Assembly: GCF_042477335.2 (NCBI RefSeq)
Contig: NC_091260.1
Span: 58,181,501-58,245,500, forward strand
Direction of reading: 5' to 3'
Source of the DNA: Ovis canadensis
Taxonomy: Eukaryota > Chordata > Mammalia > Artiodactyla > Bovidae
DNA length: 64,000 nt
Of the stretch, positions 48,103-59,925 are shown in pieces (position 1 is the stretch's first letter; every line of letters starts with the position of its first letter). Both the position numbers and the translations under genes were made by a program. The notes under the pieces were generated by a model, which saw only the letters and a program-made list of their open reading frames with translations, was not told where the DNA came from and ran no database searches.

Positions 48103-50766
48103 TGAGGGGCGGTCCTAAGATGGCAGAGGAATAGGATGGGAAGACCACTTTCTCCCTCACAAATTCCTCAAAGGAACATTTCAACGCTGAGTAAACTCCA
48201 CAAAACAACTTCTGTAGGCTGGCAGAGGACATCAGGCAACCAGAAAAGCAAACCATTGTCTTCAAAAACAGGTAGGAAAAAATATAAAAGACGAAAAAGG
48301 AGACAAAGGAGGTGGGGAGGGAGCTCTGTCCCAGGAAAGGAAGCCCGTCCCGGGAAGGGAACTTTTAAAGAGAGGTTTCCAAACACCAGGAAACACTCTC
48401 CCTGTCGAGTCTGTGGCAAGCCTTGGAAACACAGAGGGCAACATAACAGGAAGGAAAAATAAATAAATAATCAAAACCAACAGATTACAAGCCCAACAGT
48501 AACTCCCCCAGCGGAAAAGCAGCACAGACGCCTGCATCCGCCACTAGGAAGTGGTGGCAGGGCAGGGAAGCGTGGGAGGTGCAGGCTGCAGTGCTTTGTA
48601 AGAATTGGGCAGGAACGCCCCATGCGCAACCAGACGATCTCACTTGGGCTAGCAAACCAGACTGTGGGATAGCTACCACGTGAAAAGATCGAACGTAAAA
48701 CACTGCCAGGACTGCACGCAGAATAAAGAACAGAATGGAAAAAGCCGGCTGCAGACCATCCCCCACTGGGGACAGGCAGCCAGAGCTGTAAGGGCTGGAA
48801 AGGGGCAATTGCAGACCTGGAGAGACTTTACTTACCAAACTGCAAGCAGGCTTCTTTGCTTAGACTTCTGGGGGTGCTGGACAGTCACCATCTGCCTCAC
48901 AAGGTGCACCAGCGGTCCACCCAGAAACTGAGCAGCAGAGACAGAAAAGGCGACAAGTTGCAGCGACCTCGCTCGCCAAACTCCTGAGCTACTCGGACCT
49001 GGGAAGGGCACAAAATGCAGTCCCAACCGAATCTGTGCCTCTGAGGGCTACCTGAGCGCTGAACCTGAGCAGCTAAGACCAGGGAAGTGCACACAGCCTA
49101 GGGCCGGCCTCAGACGTTTCCCAGCTGAGCATCGTAGAGCTGGAGCGGTTTGTGCACCGCCAGAAGGGACAGGTCCAACAGGGCTGAGACACTGTGTGCA
49201 CACGACAGCGCTATTTGTTTGCAGCACACCCCCCCCCCATCCCCACAATGCGACTGAACTAGTGAGCCTAAAAAACCAGCAAACAGAAGAAGTTAAATAG
49301 AGGGAACCGCCTTGGAAGTGACCCCACATGGCCCACAACATCAGAGAAGTACCAGATATATTTTTACTATTTTTAAAATCATTCTTTTTTTTCTTTTTTT
49401 AAAAATTTTTCTAACCTTTTTTTTAATTGTTAAGTCTTCTATTTCTCCTCTAATTTTTATTTATATAACCTACTATTACTATTCAAAAAAAGAAAAAAGA
49501 CTTTTTTTTTTTTTTAAAGGCAAACACCATATATAGTCTTTGGGTGGTTGTTGTTTGTGTGTGTGTTTTTTTTTTTAATAATTCTTGTGACTTTTTTTCT
49601 TTTTTTTTCTTTTTTCCTTTTTCTTTCTGCTTCTTTTCTTTAACATTGTATTTTTGAAAATCCAACCTCTACTCTAGATTTTTAATCTTTGCTTTTTGGT
49701 TTTTGTTGGCAATTTCGTACTTTTAAAAACCCATACTTCACTACCCAATTTTACCTGAGAGCGAGATTACTGGCTTGACCACTCTCTCCTCCTTTGGACT
49801 CTCCTTTTTCTCCACCAGGTGGCCTCTGTCTCTTTCCTCCCCCATCTCTTCTCTATCCAACTCTGTGAATCTCTGTGTGTTCCAGACGGTGGAGAACACC
49901 TAAGGAACTGGTTACTGGCAGGATTTGTCTCTCTCCTTCTTATTCCTCTCTCTTTTCCTCCTGGGCACTTCTGTGTACTTCCTCCCTCTCTTCTTCCCTG
50001 TATAACTCCGTAAATATCTCTGAGCAGTCCAGACTGTGGAGCACACATAAGGAAGTGACTACTGGCTAGCTTGCTATCTCCTCTTTTGATCTCACCATAT
50101 CTCATTCCAGTCATCTCCAACTACCCCCTCCCTCTTCTCTTCTCCTTGTAACTCAGTGAATCTCTCTGGGAGTCCCTCAATGTGGAGAAACTTTTTATCT
50201 TTAACCTAGATGTTTTATCATCAGTGCTGTATAGATGGAGAAGTCTAGAGGCTACTGTAAAAATAAAACTGAAAACCAGAAGCAGGAGGCTTAAGTCGAA
50301 AGCCAGAAAACATCAGAGAACTCCTGAATTCAGGGAACATTAAGGAATAGGAGCTCATCAAATGCCTCCATACCTACACTGAAACCAAGCTCCACCCAAA
50401 AGGCCAACAAGTTCCAGAACAAGACATACCACACAAATTCTCCAGCAACACAAGAACACAGTCCTGAGCTTCAATATACAGGCTGCCCAAAGTCACTCCA
50501 AACCCACTGACATCTCATAAATCATTATTGGACACTTCATTGCACTCCAGAGAGAAGAAATCCAGCTCCACCTACCAGAACTCCAACACAAGCCTCCCTA
50601 ACCTGGAAACCTTGACAAGCCACCCATACAACCCCACCCACAGTGAGGAAACTCCACAATAAAGAGAACGCCATAAACTGCCAGAATACAGAAAGGCCAC
50701 CTCAAACACAACAATATAAACTAGATGAAAAGACAGGAATATCCAGCAGGTAAAGGAACAGGATAA
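48103..50766 (+). mobile_element. L1 copy B 5' UTR
   Basis: It has the same architecture as copy A: a GC-rich first half (48110-49330), an AT-rich middle with T-runs (49380-49640), then a pyrimidine-rich region made of three ~146-bp direct repeats starting at about 49765, 49910 and 50057. The antisense strand carries overlapping open frames (48838-48485, 49026-48832, 49341-49048) that share peptide blocks with copy A, such as GSPQRHR and VAIPQ. A sense short ORF opens at 48680 (MKRSNVKH), matching the one at 38681. Confidence 0.85.
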
Positions 50767-51646
50767 ATGCCCACCAAACCAAACAAAAGAGGAAGAGATA
50801 GGGAATCTACCCGATAAAGAATTCCAAATAATGATAGTGAAAATGATCCAAAATCTTGAAATCAAAATGGAATCACAAATAAATAGCCTAGAGACAAGGG
50901 TTGAGAAGATGCAAGAAAGGTTTAACAAGGAAATAGAAGAAATTAAAAAAAAGTCAATATATAATGAATAACAAAATAAATAAGATCAGAAACACTCTGG
51001 AGGCAACAAATAGTAGAATAACGGAGGCAGAAGATAGGATTAGTGAAATAGAAGATAGAATGGTAGAAATAAATGAATCAGAGAGGAAACAAGAAAAACG
51101 AATTAAAAGAAATGAGGACAATCTCAGAGACCTCCAGGACAATATGAAACACTCCAACATTCGAATTATAGGAGTCCCAGAAGAAGAAGACAAAAAGAAA
51201 GACCATGAGAAAATCCTTGAAGAGATAATAGTTGAAAACTTCCCTAAAATGGGGAAGGACATAATCACCCAAGTCCAAGAAACACAGAGAGTTCCAAATA
51301 GGATAAACCCAAGGTGAAACACCCCAAGACACATATTAATCAAATTAACAAAGATCAAACACAAAGAACAAATATTAAAAGCAGCAAGGGAAAAACAACA
51401 AATAACAAGGGGATTCCCATAAGGATAACAGGTGATCTTTCAATAGAAACTCTTCAGGCCAGGAGGGAATGGCAAGACATACTTAAAGTGATGAAAGAAA
51501 ATAACCTACAACCCAGATTACTGTACCCAGCAAGGATCTCATTCAAATACGAAGGAGAAATCAAAAGCTTTACAGACAAGCAAAAGCTGAGAGAATTCAG
51601 CACCACCAAACCAGCTCTCCAACAAATTCTAAAGGATATTCTCTAG
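50767..51646 (+). pseudogene. L1 copy B ORF1 (broken)
   Basis: The coiled-coil N-terminal part runs in frame from about 50831 (MIVKMIQNLEIKMESQINSL) and shifts near 50950. The middle continues at 50964-51317 (RISEIEDRMVEINESERKQE), and the C-terminal RNA-binding domain at 51314-51646 (RITGDLSIETLQARREWQDI). As in copy A, the first ATG (50767) is one base out of register with the main frame and opens only a 16-residue peptide. It encodes a decayed nucleic-acid chaperone. Confidence 0.87.
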
Positions 51647-51697
51647 ACAGGAAACACAAAAAGGGTGTATAAACCCGAACCCAAAACAGTAAAGTAA

Positions 51698-54600
51698 ATG
51701 GTAATGGGATCATACTTATCAATAATTACCTTAAATGTAAATGTGTTGAATGCCCCAACCAAAAGGCAAAGACTGGCCAAATGGATACAAAAACAAGACC
51801 CGTCTATATGCTGCTTACAAGAGACTCACCCCAAAACAAGGGACATATACAGACTGAAAGTGAAGTGCTGGTAAAAGATATACCACGCAAATAGAGACCA
51901 AAAGAAAGCAGGAGTGGCAATACTCATATCTGATAAAACAGACTTTAAAACAAAGGCTGTGAAAAGAGACAAAGAAGGCCACTACATAATGATCAAAGGA
52001 ACAATCCAAGAAGAAGATATAACAATTATAAATATATATGCACCCAATATAGGAGCACCGCAATATGTAAGACAAATGCTAACAAGTATGAAAGGGGAAA
52101 TTAACAATAACACACTAATAGTGGGAGACTTTAATACCTCATTCACACCTATGGACAGATCAACTAAACAGAAAATTAACAAAGAAACACAAACTTTAAA
52201 TGATACATGAGACCAGTTAGACCTAATTGATATCTATAGGACATTTCACCCCAAAACAATGAATTTCACCTTTTTCTCAAGTGCTCATGGAACCTTCTCC
52301 AGGATAGATCACATCCTGGGCCATAAATCTTGCCTTGGTAAATTTAAAAAAATTTGAAATCATTCCAAGCATCTTTTTCTGACCATAATGCATTAAGATT
52401 AGATCTCAATTACAGGAGAAAAACTATTAAAAATTCCAACATATGGAGGTTGAACAACACACTTCTGAATAACCAACAAATCACAGAAGAAATCAAAAAA
52501 GAAATCAAAATATGCATAGAAATGAATGAAAATGAAAACACAACAACCCAAAACCTGTGGGACACTATAAAAGCAGTGCTAAGAGGAAAGTTCATAGCAA
52601 TACAGGCATATCTCAAGAAACAAGGAAAAATTCAAATAAATAACCTAACTCTACACCTAAAGCAACTAGAAAAGGAAGAATTGGAGAACCCCAGAGTTAG
52701 TAGAAGGAAAGAAATCTTAAAAATTAGGGCAGATATAAATGCAAAAGAAACAAAAGAGACCATAGCAAAAATCAACAAAGCCAAAAGCTGGTTCCTTGAA
52801 AGGATAAATAAAATTGACAAACCATTAGCCAGACTCATCAAGAAGCAAAGAGAGAAAAATCAAATCAATAAAATTAGAAATGAAAATGGAGAGATCACAA
52901 CAGAAAACACAGAAATATGAAGGATCATAAGAGACTACTATCAGCAATTATATGCCAATAAAATGGACAACGTGGAAGAAATGGACAAATTCTTACAAAA
53001 GTACAATTTTCTAAAAGTGAACCAGGAAGAAATAGAAAATCTTAACAGACCCATCACAAGCACGGAAATTGAAACTGTAATCAGAAATCTTCCAGCCAAC
53101 AAAAGCCCAGGTCCAGATGGCTTCACAGCTGAATTCTACCAAAAATTTCAAAAAGAGCTAATGCCTATCCTACTCAAACTCTTCCAGAAAACTGCAGAGG
53201 AAGGTAAACTTCCAAACTCATTCTATGAGGCCACCATCATCCTAATACCAAAACCTATCAAAGATACTACAAAAAAAGAAAACTACAGGCAAATATCACT
53301 GATGAACATAGATGCAAAAATTTTCAACAAAATTCTAGTAATCAGAATCCAACAACACATTAAAAAGATCATACACCATGACCAAGTGGGCTTTATTCCA
53401 GGATGCAAAGATTCTTCAATATCTGCAAATCAATCAATGTAATTCACCACATTAACAAACTGAAAAATAAAAGCCATATGATTATTTCAATAGATGCAGA
53501 GAAGGCCTTTGACAAAATTCAACATCCATTTATGATTAAAATTCTCCAGAAAGCAGGAATAGAAGGAACATACCTCAACATAATAAAAGCTATATATGAC
53601 AAACCCACAGCAAACGTTATCCTCAATGGTGAAAAATTGAAAGCATTTCCCCTAAAGTCAGGAACAAGACAAGGGTGCCTACTTTCACCGCTACTATTCA
53701 ACATACTTCTGGAACTTTGGACCACAGCAATCAGAACAGAAAAAGAAATAAAAGGAATCCAAACTGGAAAAGAAGAAGTAAAACTTTCACTGTTTGTGGA
53801 TGACATGATCCTCTACATAGAAAACCCTAAAGACTCCACTAGAAAATTACTAGAGCTAATCAATGAATATAGTAAAGTTGCAGGATATAAAATCAACACA
53901 CAGAAATCCCTTGCATTCCTATACATGAATAATGAGAAAGTAGAAAAAGAAATTAAGGAAACAATTCCATTCACCATTGCAACAAAAAGAATAAAATACT
54001 TAGGAATATATCTACCTAAAGAAACTAAAGGCCTATATATAGAAAACTATAAAACACTGATGAAAGAAATCAAAGAGGACACTAATAGATGGAGAAATAT
54101 ACCACGTTCATGGATCAGAAGAATCAATATAGTAAAAATGAGTATACTACCCAAAGCAATTTACAAATTCAATGCAATCCCTATCAAGCCACCAGCCATA
54201 TTTTTCACAGAACTAGAACAAATAATTTCAAGATTTGCATGGAAATACAAAAAACCTCGACTAGCCAAAGCAATCTTGAGAAAAAAAGAATGGAACTGGA
54301 GGAATCAACGTGCCTGACTTCAGGCTCTACTACAAAGGCACAGTCATCAAGACAGTATGGTACTGCCACAAAGACAGACATATAGATCAATGGAACAAAA
54401 TAGAAAGCCCAGAGATAAATCCACACACATATGGACACCTTATCTTTGACAAAGGAGGTAAGAATATACAATGGAGTAAAGACAATCTCTTTAACAAGTG
54501 GTGCTGGGAAAACTGGTCAACCACTTGTGAAAGAATGAAACTAGATTACTTTCTAACACCGCACACAAAAATAAACTCAAAATGGATTAAAGATCTAAAT

Positions 54601-55525
54601 GTAAGACCAGAAACTATAAAACTCCTAGAGGAGAACATAGGCAAAACACTCTCCGACATACATCAGAGCAGGATCCTCTATGATCCACCTCCCAGAATTC
54701 TGGAAATAAAGCAAAAATAAACAAATGGGATCTAATTAAAATTAAAAGCTTCTGCACAACAAAGGAAAATATAAGCAAGGTGAAAAGACAGCCTTCTGAA
54801 TGGGAGAAAATAATAGCAAATGAAACAACTGACAAACAAGTAATCTCAAAAATATACAAGCAACTCATGCAGCTCAATTCCAGAAAAATAAACGACCCAA
54901 TCAAAACATGGGCCAAACAACTAAATAGACATTTCTCCAAAGAAGACATATGGATGGCTAACAAAGACATGAAAAGATGCTCAACATCACTCATTATTAG
55001 AGAAATGCAAATCAAGACCACAATGAGGTACCACTTCACACCAGTCAGGATGTCTGCGATCCAAAAATCTACAAGCAATAAATGCTGGAGAGGGTGTGGA
55101 GAAAAGGGAACCCTCCTACACTGTTGGTGGGAATGCAAACTAGTACAGCTACTATGGAGAACAGTGTGGAGATTCCTTAAAAAATTGCAAATAGAACTTT
55201 CATATGACCCAGCAATCCCACCATCCCACCGCTGGGCATACACACCGAGGAAACCAGAATTGAAAGAGACACATGTACCCCAATGTTCATCACAGCACTG
55301 TTTATAATAGCCAGGACATGGAAACAACCTAGATGTCCATCAGCAGATGAAAGGATAAGAAAGCTGTGGTACATATACACAATGGAGAATTACTCAGCCG
55401 TTAAAAAGAATACATTTGAATCAGTTCTGATGAGATGGATGAAACTGGAGCCGATTATAAAGAGTGAAGTAAGCCAGAAAGAAAAACACCAATACAGTAT
55501 ACTAACACATATATATGGAATTTAG
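51698..55525 (+). pseudogene. L1 copy B ORF2 (endonuclease-RT, broken)
   Basis: The N-terminus MVMGSYLSIITLNVNVLNAP opens the endonuclease and meets a stop near 51873. Endonuclease remnants continue at 51914-52210 (IVGDFNTSFTPMDRSTKQK). RT blocks are at 52963-53442 ([19 protein letters not shown]) and 53403-54317 ([16 protein letters not shown]). The active site reads FVDD (53793-53804) instead of FADD, a change tolerated in some reverse transcriptases. The C-terminal knuckle [18 protein letters not shown] is intact (near 55083-55137). A short duplication near 55218-55232 (two ccatccca-like units) shifts the frame before the end. Confidence 0.93.
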
Positions 55526-55885
55526 AAAGATGGCAATGATGACCCTGTATGCAAGACAACAAAAAAGACACAATGTGTATAATGGACTTTTGGACTCAGA
55601 GGGAGAGGGAGAGGGTGGGATGATTTGGGAGAATGGCATTGAAACATGTGTAATATCATGTAAGAATCAAATCGCCAGTCTTTGTCCGACGCAGGATACA
55701 GCATGCTTGGGGCTGGTGCATGGTGATGACCCAGAGAGATGTTATGGGGAGGGAGGTGGGAAGGGGGAGTTCATGTTTAGGAGCGCATGTACACCCGTGG
55801 TGGATTCAAGTCAATGTATGGCAAAACCAATACAGTATTGTAAAGTAAAATAAAAAAAAATTAAAAAAAAGAATGTAAAAAAATT
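55526..55885 (+). mobile_element. L1 copy B 3' UTR and tail
   Basis: The same 3' UTR as the L1 at 19230-20568 (ggagagggagagggtgggat, then cttggggctggtgcatg), then an A-rich tail with interspersed T and G. Confidence 0.93.
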
Positions 55886-56525
55886 AAAAAATAAAATAAA
55901 AATGGAAATTCAGAATATAAAAGTTATACACCAGAAATTTAGACTTTAAGAGTTTATTTTTCACTGGCATATATAACTCAAGTGGAAATAATATAGACAG
56001 ATGAAAATCCTGCTTAATTTTCATCAGCAATTCTTCATCAATAATTTTATATGATGAACGAGTCTTATGCATGTGTTAACTTATTTGTTTATCCAATATG
56101 ACTGTTCTAGAATTTCAGCAATTATCATCAATTTTTATCTCAAAATACTGTAAAATACAATTTAGTTTAATTTACTTTGGCATTGTAACTGTTGACTGTG
56201 AAGTTATTTTACTTCAGACTGCAGCTAATGCATACATCTTCTATGCTACAAAGAAGCACATATGATGATTAATTTTTAGAAAAACCTTTTACAATAAAAA
56301 AAGCTATAACCAAATAGATGATGGAAAATTGGTCAGCATAAAGTTTGAGGAAGAATGCAAAATAAGCCTACAGCAGCAGCAGCATAATCCCCTTATTTCC
56401 TTAATTGGAAGACAAATAAGAGGATGTTAATGTCACAGTATAAATATCTAGTTAATTATACTAAATGATTAAGCTGGAACCATTGAAGAAAAAATATAGC
56501 AAGACCACGAAACAAGTAGACAGTA
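55886..56525. other. unassigned AT-rich interval
   Basis: About 640 bp. A (CAG)4 run lies at about 56370-56385. No gene recognised. Confidence 0.5.
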
Positions 56526-56538
56526 CTTGCTTCCAAAT

Positions 56539-56784
56539 GCTGTGTGTTCTCAGTTGCTTAATTGTGTTGTACTCTTTATGACCCCATGGTCTGTAGCCCA
56601 CCAGGCTCCTCTGTCCATGGGATTTTTCAGAGGATTGGATTGCCACTTTTTGTTCTCCAGGGGATCTTCCTGGGATCCAGGAATCTTCCTGGGATCCTGG
56701 AATTCAGACATGGAATCGAACCCATGTCTCTTATATCTTCCGCATTGGCAGGGGCATTCCTTACCACTGAGCCATCTGGGAATC
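56539..56784 (-). mobile_element. Bov-tA SINE with internal short duplication
   Basis: Antisense Bov-tA flanked by a 13-bp target duplication with one mismatch: cttgcttccaaat (56526-56538) and cttgctttcaaat (56785-56797). Inside, atcttcctgggatcc is present twice in tandem (about 56665-56698), lengthening the element. Confidence 0.94.
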
Positions 56785-56797
56785 CTTGCTTTCAAAT

Positions 56798-57515
56798 AAT
56801 TTGTTTAAATATATTTTCTATAAATTTATAAAATATGTTTGTACATATATATATACATATATGTATATATACAACAGTATGTGTATGCATTTGATAATGA
56901 CGTTTATGTTATGTTTATGAAAATTTTTTCTGCTGATCTTTTTAAAATATGTTTTTCCTACATGTCTGATATGTCTTCCTAGAGCTTGGTTGAAAGCAGC
57001 ATGTACACTTGCCATTTATATATACAATTTAGGAATTTATGGTTTATCTATGATTTAATGTATTCTGTATGTAATAAACTAGTGTACCTTATTGGTCACT
57101 TCATTCATTCAATTAATTAATACACACAAACAAGACTTTTGTACTGAATTTGCTTCACACATACTTATATGTAAATAATTAACACTTAAACAATATAACA
57201 TGTTACAATTAAAAATATAAATAAGTTAAAAAATTGTACTGAGTGTTGGATATCTTTTGTTGTTATGTATTTCTCCAATAATTGCATACAAAAAGGACTA
57301 TATAGTGAAAGATTTTACATTAAAATGGGATCCTTATTTTAGGTGAGGTTAAGCACCTCTAAAATAGCATAATTATTTCTCAATATAAAGCTATCAGGAA
57401 AGACAAAGAATTAATTAAAATACAGCCTTAGGAAAGAACATTAGGAAGTTACTTCACCCCAGAGTTGTACATCCTAAGGAATTATTTCAGTTGCTCTTTT
57501 ACAGTTTAACATTCA
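56798..57515. other. unassigned AT-rich interval
   Basis: About 720 bp with an alternating TATA/CATA tract at 56838-56872. No gene recognised. Confidence 0.5.
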
Positions 57516-57745
57516 TGGTGGTGGTTTAGTTACTAAGTCATGTCCGACTCTTGCAACCCCACAGATTGTAGATAGCCAGGCTCCTCTGTCTATGGGATTT
57601 CCCAGGCAAGAATACTGGAGTGGGTTGCCATTTTCCTCTCCAAAGTATCTTTCCAACCCAGGGATCAAAGGAGCACCTCCTGCATTGCAGATGGTCTCCT
57701 GTTTGCAGGTGAATTGTTTACTGCTGAGCCACTAGGGATGCTCTG
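57516..57745 (-). mobile_element. Bov-tA SINE
   Basis: Antisense Bov-tA (gtggtttagttactaagtca at the left, gagccactagggatgctctg at the right) with a short extra segment (gatggtctcctgtttgcag) in the head. Older than its neighbours. Confidence 0.9.
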
Positions 57746-57802
57746 ACATTCATATTCATTAACATATTACTCATCTAACTAGATAATAGTAGATAAATAC
57801 TG

Positions 57803-58071
57803 CGGAGAAGGAAATGGCACCTCACTCCAGTACTCTTGCCTGGAAAATCCCATGGATTGAGGGCCTGGTGGGTTGCAGTCCATGAGGTCACTAAGAGTCG
57901 GACACGACTGAGTGACTTCACTTTCACTTTTCACTTTCATGCATTGGAGAAGGAAATGGCAAACCACTCTAGTGTTCTTGCCTGGAGAGTCCCAGGGACG
58001 GGGGAGCCTGATGGGCTGCCGTCTATGGGGTTGCACAGAGTCAGACATGACTGAAGCGACTTAGCAGCAGC
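57803..58071 (+). mobile_element. Bov-A2 SINE (dimeric)
   Basis: A complete sense Bov-A2 with both units, the linker and a cagcagcag tail. An exact 12-bp target duplication agataaatactg flanks it (57791-57802 and 58072-58083). Confidence 0.97.
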
Positions 58072-58083
58072 AGATAAATACTG

Positions 58084-58671
58084 AGAAATTAGCTCTTTCA
58101 GCCAGTATCATATATTTTCTAGTCCATGAAGAACATATTCATGAACTATATAGTACCTTCATTATGTTAAATGACATAGCTCTCCTTCATTTCAGTAAGC
58201 TTTGGTATTTTGCTGCCATTCTAGATTGTTTGCTGCATTATAATTTAAGTTTACAATTTCTCCATAGTTAATGATGATACAGATATATCTCCTCAGATTT
58301 CAAGCTACATACATAGCACCTGTGAAGGCATGAGTTGCCTTGTTTTTGTGTCAAAGCTGACCAACATTTTCTTGCCCATGTTTCTGGGTTTTATGTTAGA
58401 TTACGGAATGTTCTCATGTATTTAAACTCCGAAGTACTTTATACATTGCCAATTTGTCTCAAGGTTTGGAATTTTGACACAAAGATTTTTAAGTTTTATT
58501 TATATATTTTTTCACTATGTTCAGTAATGACAGGAAAGCAAGTCATCCTGTAAATATAATATTTTAAAGTGTTTATTCAGAATTTTTGTCTTCGAAAGGA
58601 AAAATAAGATTAAAGTTGGGCAAACTTTTTAAAAATTTGATTGAATTTTGCTTTAATATGAATACTATATT
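58084..58671. other. unassigned interval
   Basis: About 590 bp, AT-rich. The frame 58335-58553 has no recognisable motif. Confidence 0.5.
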
Positions 58672-59173
58672 CAGTTTAGTTCAGTTCAGTTGCTCAGTTG
58701 TGTCTGACTCTTTGAGACTTCAGGGACTGCAGCATGCCAGACTTCCCTGTCCATCACCAATTCCCAGAGTTTGCTTAGACTCATGTCCATCGAGGTGGTG
58801 ATGTCATCCAACCATATAGTCCTCTTTCATCCCATTCTCCTCTTGTTTTCAATCTTTCCAGCATCAAGGTATTTTCTAATGAGTCAGTTCTTCACATCAG
58901 GTGACCAAAATATTGGAATTTAATCTTCAGCAACAATCGTTCCAGTGAATAATCAGGACTGATTTCTTTTAGGATTGACTGGTTTGATCTCCTTGCAGTC
59001 CAAGGGATTCTCAAGAGTCTTCTCCAGCACCACAGTTCAAAAGCATCAATTCGTTGGCGCTCACCTTTCTTCATGGTCCAACTTTCACATCCATACATGA
59101 CTACTGGAAAAACCATAGCTTTGACTAGATGGACCTTTGTGGCAAAGTAATGACTCTGCTTTTTAATATGCTA
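58672..59173 (-). mobile_element. BovB LINE 3' end
   Basis: Antisense BovB from the cagtt tail to the C-terminal coding block. The minus-strand frame 59116-58892 reads SWTMKKGERQRIDAFELWCW. It is truncated at almost the same point as the copy at 9297. Confidence 0.95.
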
Positions 59174-59499
59174 GAAATAATTTACCAGCCAACAAATACT
59201 GAGAAGAGTAAATATTGATCCCCCCCAATTGCTAAACCATTTCTAATTAAGAAAAATTTGTCTTTAAATGAATATATTCTGCCAATTTATGAGTTAGTAG
59301 AAAATAAATTAATATAATACCCTCCTTGTTCTGTAACAACGTTGAGACAGTGTTATATAAGTCTCCTCAGCCTTTAACTGAAGCCAAGAATCAGTATTTG
59401 CCCATAAGGAAACACAGGTCTCCATTGGTAGATCATCTTACTGAGGTTTCTACTCCTTGGGAGTTTAGTCCTCATGGTTTGAAAATGTACATGAATACA
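59174..59499. other. unassigned interval
   Basis: About 325 bp, no feature recognised. Confidence 0.5.
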
Positions 59500-59713
59500 T
59501 GCATGGTAAGCCACTTGTCACATCAGACTCTGTGACCCTATGGACAGTAGCCCTCCAGACTCCCCTGTCCATGGGGATTCTCTAGGCAAGAATACTGGAG
59601 TAGGTTGCCATGCCCTCCTCCAGGGAATCTTTCCAACCCAGGGGTAAAACCCAAGTCTCTTATATCTCCTGCATTGACAGGCAAGCTCTTTACCACTGGT
59701 GCCACCTGGAAAG
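59500..59713 (-). mobile_element. Bov-tA SINE
   Basis: Antisense Bov-tA ending with ccactggtgccacctggaa. The 3' tail at the left (gtaagccacttgtcacatca) is more degenerate than the body. Confidence 0.92.
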
Positions 59714-59925
59714 ACCATAGACCTTTAATGGATTGGTTTAAATGTATATTAGACACAAAGAGAAGTACTGTGAAATGAAAGACAAGTTAATGGAAAATAT
59801 ACTTACTGAAGCAAAGAAACAAACTAATGGAAAGTATATAAATAGTAAAAGTCATGTGGAATAAAGCAGTAAGGATTACTATGTACAGTTTAAGTTCAAT
59901 TTGGAAAAGAGGAAAAAAATGCAGG

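Larger units (their letters stand above)
48103..55885 (+). mobile_element. full-length L1 (copy B)
   Basis: It starts gaggggcggtcctaagatgg and ends in a long A-rich tail (55845-55885). At 7.78 kb with a complete 5' UTR, ORF1, ORF2 and 3' UTR it is uninterrupted, unlike copy A. Flanks show only an approximate repeat (taaaatgaaaatg on the left, taaaataaaaatgg on the right), so the target duplication is tentative. Several stops and frameshifts in both ORFs make it inactive. Confidence 0.95.
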
